Source of the DNA: Vulcanimicrobiota bacterium
Lineage (GTDB): Bacteria > Vulcanimicrobiota > Vulcanimicrobiia > Vulcanimicrobiales > Vulcanimicrobiaceae
Length of the DNA stretch: 20,243 nucleotides
Assembly (NCBI GenBank): GCA_013289785.1
Contig: JABCZE010000003.1
Coordinates: forward strand, 1-20,243
Reading direction: 5' to 3'
Positions 13,700 to 20,243 of the stretch are shown one piece after another; position 1 is the stretch's first letter, and each line of letters begins with the position of its first letter. The notes beneath the pieces are model-generated. The model worked only from the letters and a program-made list of their open reading frames with translations. It made no database searches and was not told the origin of the DNA. Position numbers and translations under genes: made by a program.

Positions 13700-16600
13700 T
13701 CACCAGAAATAGTGCTGCACGGTAAGGCTGAAGCCGGTGTTTCCTATTAAAGGTTGGCTGGTTAGATAGCCTGCGCTGTAGCCGACCGGAGAGCCGGGTA
13801 ACTGCAAAAGCTTCGTGGGGCCGCTCTGGTAGAAGAAGTTCAGCGACGCCGCAGTCGTCGGGCCCGGCTGCACGACCAATCCGAACGACTGAATCTGAGG
13901 AATGCCGAACGTGACCGCGTAGACGGCGCTGACCGCTTTGCCGAGCAGCCGTGTGGCGGTAAGCCCGACATTGCCATAATATCCGAGCGTTAGGTTAACG
14001 CTGGAGAGTCCCAGGCCTTGTCCGAGCGTACTTTCGAACGGAGCCAGCAGGCCTGAGGTAAACTGTGCGTTGAGAATATTGAAGGCTTCCTGCCCCACCG
14101 TAATGCTGCTGCCCCGTTGGGACAACGCTACGTTTGGAATAGGCGAGAGCGTTCCGAGCGGCGTTATGCCGCTGGGTTGTTGGCGTGCGAGCATTGACTG
14201 ACGGCTGAACGAGATGCCGTTGAAGAAACCGCCGAAAGGCGCGATCAGGCCCAAAATTTCGTCCCGGCTGTATCCGGCCGGGTTCGACTCCAGGCCGATT
14301 TTCAGCCCCGCGATGGGTCCGTCCACGGTGATCGTCACATCGGCGTTGCCGTAAGGGTTTCGGGCCCGGTCGGGGTCCGGGTTTACCACGCTGGTCGTGG
14401 CGACGGCGTGCAGCGTCGGCAAGACCCCGTCAGCAGCATTAAAGCGAACATTTGCTTGCTGGACGCGGAACGCGCGATCGAAGTAGGTGAGCGTTCCCCC
14501 GGTCGACTTGAACGCCCCCGCCAGCGTCGGCGCCGCGAGCGTCCCGCCCAGCTGGACCGAGCCCGTCGCCCCGATGTCCAGGCCGGCTCCATACCCGCTG
14601 CCACGTACCCGGACGTTCTTTCCTACCGTAGCCGCAACGTCGAAGGCCAGCGGGAGCTGCGCGGCCCAGCCCGCGGAGCCCGACTGGGTCGCGGCCTTGA
14701 TGAAGGTCGCGAAGGGTAGCGTGGCGTCGCTCAGGGTGGCGTTCCCCGATAGAAGCGCGGTCGCACCGGGCTGTTTGAGCAGGGCGAGCTTCGCATCGAT
14801 CGTTCCACTCCCATAGGCCGGCAGGTCGAACTGCGCCCGGCGAGCCGTCCCGTGAATCGAGAGCGCCAGGCCGCCTCGCGAAAGCCCGTTGGGAAACTCC
14901 ACGCTCCCCGAGCCGTTAACGGTGCCGTTTCCAGCCTTGGCCGAGGCTCGGTCGATCGAGACTGAGGCGTGATTGAAGGAAAGGTCCGCTACGATTTGGG
15001 TCAAGGGGGTCCGCTCGAGGTCGCTTACGTACGAGCCGTGCGTTAGCGAGACGCGTCCCACGACGACCGGCTGGCGGACGGTCCCCGAAAGCCCGATGTG
15101 ACCGTCGATGAGCCCTTGAAGCTTCGTCTTGCTCCCAAATGCTTGGTCAAAGATCGAGGGGTCCAGACCGACGACATCGAGGTCGAAGCTCAGGGGCGAA
15201 TCGGGGGCTGCGATTCGTAGCGGAGCCGTTGACAAGGGCAGCGAGCCGGCGAGGGTCGCCTCACCGCGTTGAAAGGTCACGCCGGCATCCGAGAGCACCA
15301 GCTCATGTCCCCGCAACCGGACCTCTCCGAAGAGCGAGGAGATCGGTATGCCGTACGCCAGCACGCTGGTTGCATCGAAGCCCGCCAGCAACGTGGGAGC
15401 CCGGTACGTTCCCCCAACCGATAGAGTCGTTTCGAACGCTCCGGTAATTGGCACGCGGCGGCGCGACGCATCGTAGATGAGCGCAGCGAGATCGCTGGTC
15501 GCCGCATGCACCTGCAAGTCGAGCGGTTGCGTCGCGGCAAGCCCCAGCGAGCCGGTCGCCGTAGCCGAGAGCTCGGGCGTCGTCATCTCGGCACGATCGA
15601 TCACGATTCGACTTCGGACCGCATGCACCGCGAGATCGGCGCTGTCGAGCGTAAGGGGGCCCAGCGTGCCGGCGGTAACGCGAGCGTTGCCTCGCACGTC
15701 GATCTGCGGAAAGCTTCCCCGCACGGTCGCCAGGCCCGAGGCTCGCCCGGTAATCGGCAGCGCCTGCATTCCAAGTGCGGGCAGCCAGAGCCCGAGATCC
15801 AGATTGCCGACGTCGGCGTCCAGATCGAAGCGCGAGCGTTCCAGTGTGGAAAGCCAGGGCCCGGGGGGCGCCAGACCGATCGAACCGCGAGCGTGAAGCT
15901 CGCCCTCGCTTCCCCCCACGGCCAGTGCTCCCACGACGACGTTCCGCGCGCTCGACCAGACGGCTCGAGTGTCGCCGATCGGTAAATTCCGGTATCGAAA
16001 GCCTCGAATGTTGATGTCGCCGCTCGAAGTGATGCGGGTGTTGCGAGAAGCGCTTGCAATGCGAACGCCGCCCCTTCCGGCCAGCGTATCGCCCGTATCG
16101 AAGAAGTTGTTGAAGTCCGCAAGATCGGCCCTGGGTGCGCTGACGTGCGCCGCGACGTTGCGCGGCCGGACCACGGCATCGAAGCGCATGGCCGTCGAAC
16201 CGACCAGCACCGATCCTTGCCACATGCTGACGCCGCTGCGGTCGGCGTCGATCGCGGCACGGCCGTCGATGAATGGGAGACCGTTGACATCACCGGCCGG
16301 AACGCCGATCGTCCCGCCGATCGTCGGCGAAACGCTACGCCCGCCGACGAGCACCTGCGCGTTAAAGGAACCGTCGGTCATGTAGTTCGGAAGGCCGAAA
16401 GCGCGCAAGGTATGCGCGACCTGGGCGGCCGGCACGTTTGCGCGAATGGCGTAAGTCGGGGAGCCCGACGAAAGCGATCCAATGGAGCCGTCGGCTCGAG
16501 CGTACGCGCCGCCGATCTGTCCGACCATTCGCGTTAGCGCAACGGCGTCGCCGGAAAGGTTGACGTCGGCCTCGCCGGCGATCGGAAACTGGGCGATACG

Positions 16601-18946
16601 CGCGTTATTGACGGTAACGCCGCCCGCAAACGCGGGCAGCTTTGCTCCGGCTCGCAGCTCGCCGCTGGCATAAATCGTCCCGCCTTCGAGTGGTAATCCG
16701 ATACCACGGAGTTGCGAGCTGGCGAGGTTCTCGGCGACGAGCGAGAGCGCGTTCGAGCTCGAAGCCCCTGCGCGCGGCGACAACCAAAGCGTGCCGGCCG
16801 CAACGACGTCACCGCCCGCCGCGCTCGCATGTGCGGAGTAAATGCGCAAGCGGTCGCCTTCCACTGCCAGCGTCAGACTCGCGTGGTCGACCGGAACTCC
16901 GCGCAGCGTCGCTCCGGGCATCGACAGATTCGAGCCAACGACTACGATGCGTTTGGGTTCGACTGCAATCCCAACGGTGCCGCCCAGTCTTCCGCGCCCA
17001 GTAATGGCGCTGCCGAGAAACGGCGCGAGACCCTCGAAGCTTCCTCGATAGTCTCCATAGGCGACGAATCGTTGGGTCGAAAAGTCGCCGCGCCCGCGAA
17101 AGCTTCCCCATGGGCCGGAGGCGCGCAGCCGATTGATCGGTGCGTCTTGCATCGTCCCCGCCAGTGCTGCCTCCAGACTGGTGAAGTGTACGCCCGAAAT
17201 GCTGGTATTTGCGCCGCTGACCATGCCGCCCAGGAAGATGTGGCTGCCCGAACCGCCGCCCGCGATCGCGGCGCGAACCGTTCCCCCGTCGATCTTCGGC
17301 ATTTGCGGTAAGCTCAAATTGGGAAACGCCGGATATGCCGGCGCTCGCATGCGCAAATTGTCCGAGACCAACCAAAAAGCGCTCGTATTGTGTGGCCTGT
17401 CTAGTAGATACGATCCGTCGAGATCGCCCCGAGGCGTATGGAGCCAAAACGGATCGACGAGCGCCGTCCCGTTCTCATCCATGCGAAGTATCGCCGCGAC
17501 ACGATCGATGCCTCGCTCCGAAGCCACGCTTCCGATAACGTGAAAGAGCAAATCGTCGCCCGTCGCGCCGGCATCGATCACGATCGGTTCGTCTCCCAAC
17601 ATCTCGTCGAGATAGGGCAGCCGATTGGCCGGTCCGGCGACGTGCACCGCAAACTCCGAGCGCAGGTGCGCACCAGTTCGCAGCGTACCGCGCACCGCGA
17701 TCGCAATGCCGCCGTACGACGCGCGCAGCGGAGCGAGCGCGACGACGTTTGCGTGATAGACGACGCCGGCAGTAATTCGGTCGAACGGCAGATTCCGGTA
17801 GAGCGCGCGGGCTCCGTTTGCGCGCGCGACGATCACCGGATCGCCGATCGGCCCCCCTACCAGCACTCCGAGCGTCACCTTTCCCGAAATCGGTTGGTCG
17901 CGCGTGAAGCCGAAGGCGGCTCGGAGGTCGGCGAGATCGCCGGCACCCGAAACCCCCAGACGCAGCTGCGGTCCGCCGGTCACCGCGCCGTTTAAGTCGT
18001 AGACCCCACCTTGGATGTGCAGCGGAATGCCGGCGAGCGTGGCGCGGGCATCGCTGATAAAGAAATCGTTGTCGACGACGTGAAGCGTTCCGGCGATATT
18101 CTCGATCGGCAGCGAGAGCACGCTCAGGCCGAGGCGTCCGCCGTCGATATCGAGGCCGAGGCTAACGTGATATGCGGGTGCGACGTTGGGTTGGACGTCG
18201 AGCGCATACAGAACCGCGTCGAAGTTGCGCGCTCCTCCGTGGAGAATGCGCACGTCGGGAGTTTGCGCGAAGTAGTTGGCCAGCGCGCGGACCGGGAAGC
18301 GAGGCGCCTTGGCATGGTGCATCGCGAAACCCGCGATCGCATCGACCTTGCCGACAATGGTAAATGGTTCTTCGCGTCGCTCTTCAAACGCGCCGCCGAT
18401 GCGGTACTGCGTGATCGCCGACGTGTCGACGCTTCCGTCGATGCCGATGCGATCGATGTGCACGTCGCGAGCGCTCGCGTCATACGCCGACGGCTCGCGC
18501 AGCTCGATTCGGCCGTTGCGAACTTTGAACCGAAAAGCAATCGGCACGGCGTCGATTCGCTGCGGCGCCGGCACGGACGGCGCGCCTGCAGCGGGCAACG
18601 GAATGTTGAAGGCGCCGTCGCGCGAACGCGAGATCGTCAGCTTGAGGCCGCTTATGTCGACGCTCGTCAGGCCGAAGCGGTGGCGGCTGCCCGGAAGAAG
18701 ATCGCGCAGCGAGTACCCGATCGTAATGCGGTCGGCCTGCAGGAGCGGCTCCGCGCCACGTTCGATGCGAAGGTCGCGGAGCGTTACGCGGTCGCCGCCG
18801 GCTTGAAGCTGGGCGATTCGAACGTCGTATCCCGCGAGCGTAGCAGCCGCCTGGATGGCAAAGCGCAGCAACTCGTGGCGCGAAGCCGCCACGAGCCCGA
18901 CGACGACGGCGGCGGCCAGCAGGCCGATTGCAAAGCGCTTGCGCAC
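13700..18946 (-). CDS. tamB: TamB-like translocation and assembly / lipid transport protein
   Basis: A very long (1748-aa) protein with an N-terminal membrane anchor (about 5-21, after V-R-K-R), then AsmA/TamB-like repeats of beta-strands such as V-T-L-R-D-L-R-I. The C-terminal region of about 300 residues matches the TamB (DUF490) domain, with Y-F-D-R near 1480, a Y-S-R-D-E-I-L-G-L-I segment near 1560 and a strand-rich end finishing in aromatic Y-F-W. TamB proteins span the periplasm as a hydrophobic-grooved beta-sheet and act with an Omp85 protein in outer-membrane assembly or phospholipid movement. E. coli TamB is 1259 aa, so this one is notably longer. GTG at 18946 was chosen because GAGGA lies five bases upstream and the signal anchor then starts cleanly; a GTG at 19000 adds 18 residues. 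bamA follows after 163 bases. Confidence 0.92.
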   Translation of the reverse strand: MRKRFAIGLLAAAVVVGLVAASRHELLRFAIQAAATLAGYDVRIAQLQAGGDRVTLRDLRIERGAEPLLQADRITIGYSLRDLLPGSRHRFGLTSVDISGLKLTISRSRDGAFNIPLPAAGAPSVPAPQRIDAVPIAFRFKVRNGRIELREPSAYDASARDVHIDRIGIDGSVDTSAITQYRIGGAFEERREEPFTIVGKVDAIAGFAMHHAKAPRFPVRALANYFAQTPDVRILHGGARNFDAVLYALDVQPNVAPAYHVSLGLDIDGGRLGLSVLSLPIENIAGTLHVVDNDFFISDARATLAGIPLHIQGGVYDLNGAVTGGPQLRLGVSGAGDLADLRAAFGFTRDQPISGKVTLGVLVGGPIGDPVIVARANGARALYRNLPFDRITAGVVYHANVVALAPLRASYGGIAIAVRGTLRTGAHLRSEFAVHVAGPANRLPYLDEMLGDEPIVIDAGATGDDLLFHVIGSVASERGIDRVAAILRMDENGTALVDPFWLHTPRGDLDGSYLLDRPHNTSAFWLVSDNLRMRAPAYPAFPNLSLPQMPKIDGGTVRAAIAGGGSGSHIFLGGMVSGANTSISGVHFTSLEAALAGTMQDAPINRLRASGPWGSFRGRGDFSTQRFVAYGDYRGSFEGLAPFLGSAITGRGRLGGTVGIAVEPKRIVVVGSNLSMPGATLRGVPVDHASLTLAVEGDRLRIYSAHASAAGGDVVAAGTLWLSPRAGASSSNALSLVAENLASSQLRGIGLPLEGGTIYASGELRAGAKLPAFAGGVTVNNARIAQFPIAGEADVNLSGDAVALTRMVGQIGGAYARADGSIGSLSSGSPTYAIRANVPAAQVAHTLRAFGLPNYMTDGSFNAQVLVGGRSVSPTIGGTIGVPAGDVNGLPFIDGRAAIDADRSGVSMWQGSVLVGSTAMRFDAVVRPRNVAAHVSAPRADLADFNNFFDTGDTLAGRGGVRIASASRNTRITSSGDINIRGFRYRNLPIGDTRAVWSSARNVVVGALAVGGSEGELHARGSIGLAPPGPWLSTLERSRFDLDADVGNLDLGLWLPALGMQALPITGRASGLATVRGSFPQIDVRGNARVTAGTLGPLTLDSADLAVHAVRSRIVIDRAEMTTPELSATATGSLGLAATQPLDLQVHAATSDLAALIYDASRRRVPITGAFETTLSVGGTYRAPTLLAGFDATSVLAYGIPISSLFGEVRLRGHELVLSDAGVTFQRGEATLAGSLPLSTAPLRIAAPDSPLSFDLDVVGLDPSIFDQAFGSKTKLQGLIDGHIGLSGTVRQPVVVGRVSLTHGSYVSDLERTPLTQIVADLSFNHASVSIDRASAKAGNGTVNGSGSVEFPNGLSRGGLALSIHGTARRAQFDLPAYGSGTIDAKLALLKQPGATALLSGNATLSDATLPFATFIKAATQSGSAGWAAQLPLAFDVAATVGKNVRVRGSGYGAGLDIGATGSVQLGGTLAAPTLAGAFKSTGGTLTYFDRAFRVQQANVRFNAADGVLPTLHAVATTSVVNPDPDRARNPYGNADVTITVDGPIAGLKIGLESNPAGYSRDEILGLIAPFGGFFNGISFSRQSMLARQQPSGITPLGTLSPIPNVALSQRGSSITVGQEAFNILNAQFTSGLLAPFESTLGQGLGLSSVNLTLGYYGNVGLTATRLLGKAVSAVYAVTFGIPQIQSFGLVVQPGPTTAASLNFFYQSGPTKLLQLPGSPVGYSAGYLTSQPLIGNTGFSLTVQHYFW

Positions 18947-18951
18947 GTGAG

Positions 18952-18956
18952 TCCTC
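18952..18956 (-). promoter_or_regulatory. Ribosome binding site deciding the tamB start
   Basis: GAGGA is placed five bases before the GTG at 18944-18946. It supports this start over the in-frame GTG at 19000, whose upstream AAAGG is only three bases away and whose extra residues precede the basic n-region. Confidence 0.6.
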
Positions 18957-19033
18957 GTGCTTCTATACCCTTTGAACTGCGGAGGACCCCGCTGCCTCAC
19001 AAGCCTTTAACTAAAAAAGGAGGCGTTGCGTTC

Positions 19034-20243
19034 CTAGAGATCGAGGTTTTTGACGCTTTTTGCGTATTCGAAAATATATTGTTTGCGTGGCTCGACCTTA
19101 TCACCCATGAGGTCGGTGAAGATTTGCTCGGCCTCGACGGCGTCTTCGACCGTAATCTGCTTGAGGCGGCGGTTGCCGACTTCCATCGTGGTCAAGGCCA
19201 GCTGCTCGGCGTCCATTTCCCCTAGGCCCTTGTACTGTTGAATCGTGTAGTCTTTACCGTCTTCGCCGACGACCGCCTTGAGCTCGGACTCGGTGAACGC
19301 CCACCACTGTTTTTTGCCCTTGCGAATGCCGTAGAGCGGCGGCTGCGCGATGAAGACGTGTCCCTCTTCCACCAGCGGCTTCATCTGACGGTAGAAAAAC
19401 GTCAAGAGCAGGGTACGGATGTGAGACCCGTCCACGTCGGCATCGGTCATGATGATGATCTTGTGGTACCGCAGCTTTTCCACGTTGAACTCGTCCCCGA
19501 AGCCGGTGCCCAACGCCGTGATCATCGTGCGAATTTCCTCGTTGGCCAGCACTTTGTCCAGGCGCGCCTTTTCGACGTTGATGATCTTTCCACGCAGCGG
19601 AAGAATGGCCTGATTGTTCGGATCCCGGCCGCCCTTCGCAGTCCCACCCGCCGAGTCGCCCTCGACCAGGAAGAGTTCGCATTCGGCGGCGTTTCCGTTC
19701 TTACAGTCGACGAGTTTACCGGGCAGACCGGAGCCTTCCAGGGCGTTCTTGCGCCGGGAGAGGTCGCGGGCTTTCTTCGCCGCGTCGCGCGCGCGCTGGG
19801 CCTGCATGCATTTGTCGACGATCGCACGCGCGTACTTCGGATTCTCCTCGAGAAAGAAGTCGAGCCGCTCGGAGACGAGACCCGCAACAATGCTGCGCAC
19901 TCTCGCGTTGCCGAGCTTCGTCTTGGTCTGGCCTTCGAACTGCGGATCCTGGAGCTTCACGGAGACGACCGCGGTCAGGCCCTCCACGATGTCGTCGGTC
20001 GACAGCGAGTTGTCCGCTTCTTTGAGCATGCCGCGTTTGCGGGCATAGCCGTTCACCGCATTGGTAACGGCCTGGCGAAAGCCTTGGAGGTGCATTCCGC
20101 CCTCGATCGTCGCGATGTTATTTGCATACGAGAAGATCTGGTCGGCGTATGCATCGGTATACTGCATCGCAACTTCGACGTCCACTCCGTCACGCTCGGC
20201 GTGGGTGGAAATAATCGGGTGAAGCGCATCCTTTTTTGCGTTG
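19034..20243 (-). CDS. gyrB: DNA gyrase subunit B, C-terminal part (5' end outside window)
   Basis: 402 residues are visible and the frame stays open to the right edge, so the GTG at 20185 is not a start. Conserved blocks of type IIA topoisomerase B subunits run in order: E-R-D-G-V and the A-N-N-I-A-T-I-E-G-G transducer segment, E-G-L-T-A-V-V-S-V-K, F-E-G-Q-T-K-T-K-L-G-N, TOPRIM E-G-D-S-A-G-G (about 19643-19663), P-L-R-G-K-I-I-N-V-E-K-A-R, D-A-D-V-D-G (about 19427-19444) and the C-terminal K-G-L-G-E-M-D with E-P-R-K-Q-Y-I. The enzyme introduces negative supercoils with GyrA. The roughly 165-residue insertion of E. coli GyrB is absent, as in most bacteria. GyrB is preferred over ParE from the overall motif wording, though a ParE-type enzyme is not strictly excluded. 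The gene ends 87 bases before tamB. Confidence 0.93.
   Translation of the reverse strand, partial: NAKKDALHPIISTHAERDGVDVEVAMQYTDAYADQIFSYANNIATIEGGMHLQGFRQAVTNAVNGYARKRGMLKEADNSLSTDDIVEGLTAVVSVKLQDPQFEGQTKTKLGNARVRSIVAGLVSERLDFFLEENPKYARAIVDKCMQAQRARDAAKKARDLSRRKNALEGSGLPGKLVDCKNGNAAECELFLVEGDSAGGTAKGGRDPNNQAILPLRGKIINVEKARLDKVLANEEIRTMITALGTGFGDEFNVEKLRYHKIIIMTDADVDGSHIRTLLLTFFYRQMKPLVEEGHVFIAQPPLYGIRKGKKQWWAFTESELKAVVGEDGKDYTIQQYKGLGEMDAEQLALTTMEVGNRRLKQITVEDAVEAEQIFTDLMGDKVEPRKQYIFEYAKSVKNLDL

Noticed and set aside
18947..19033. Possible promoter for the envelope operon (TATAGA near 18963) between gyrB and tamB
   Set aside because: TATAGA matches only four of six -10 positions, and no -35-like hexamer lies 15-18 bases upstream. 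A promoter here is likely from context, but I cannot place it from sequence.
18947..19036. Possible gyrB terminator (T-run after CCTCC, and a GCGG/CCGC hairpin)
   Set aside because: The T-run is not preceded by a strong stem, and the hairpin near 18976-18993 is short and lacks a following U-tract.
18011..19225. Open frame of 404 codons on the plus strand
   Set aside because: It is antisense to tamB and gyrB, which have clear family motifs. High GC leaves opposite frames open; composition is low-complexity Arg/Ala/Asp and no family is recognised.
1..20243. tRNA, rRNA, CRISPR arrays, insertion sequences or prophage genes
   Set aside because: None was seen by eye. The minus strand is almost wholly occupied by recognisable genes, and no transposase-like or repeat-spacer pattern appears.

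Overview
The window is a nearly gap-free block of envelope genes, all on the minus strand. It comes from a high-GC bacterium with an outer membrane that makes lipopolysaccharide (LPS). Every gene in it except the gyrB fragment at the right edge belongs to outer-membrane biogenesis. A phylum cannot be proven from the sequence. An LpxB-related glycosyltransferase of a type known from cyanobacteria and Deinococcus, together with one long envelope cluster instead of scattered loci, suggests a diderm of the Terrabacteria side (for example Eremiobacterota/WPS-2). That is inference.

Transcription runs from high to low coordinates. The 3' part of gyrB (19034-20243) is followed by an 87-bp gap. Then come tamB (1748 aa) and bamA (751 aa, four POTRA domains). 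Next are three consecutive Skp/OmpH-like genes that together carry four Skp-like modules. The lipid A genes lpxD, lpxC, fabZ, lpxA and lpxB follow, then a cytoplasmic calcineurin-type metallophosphoesterase, a second LpxB-like glycosyltransferase and an O-antigen-ligase/Wzy-type membrane protein. The LPS export genes lptC, lptB and the first 57 codons of an LptF/LptG permease finish the window at base 1.

Together these would make and place the outer leaflet. LpxA, LpxC, LpxD and LpxB build the lipid A disaccharide and FabZ supplies its hydroxyacyl precursors. The Wzy_C-type protein probably acts in polymer ligation or polymerisation. LptB, LptC and LptF/G extract LPS from the inner membrane. 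The Skp-like proteins and BamA handle beta-barrel proteins, and TamB may partner BamA. Most junctions are 1-4 base overlaps or gaps under 25 bases, and several starts are GTG, TTG or possibly CTG, which suggests one translationally coupled operon. The main break is 163 bases between tamB and bamA, which contains nested inverted repeats.

Points deserving attention: no lpxH or lpxI homologue is present although a metallophosphoesterase sits directly after lpxB; the Skp family is expanded, including a tandem two-module protein and a 436-aa probable lipoprotein; the permease may start at CTG; lptA is absent between lptC and lptB; and the tamB-bamA gap is structured. No RNA genes, mobile elements or CRISPR arrays were seen.
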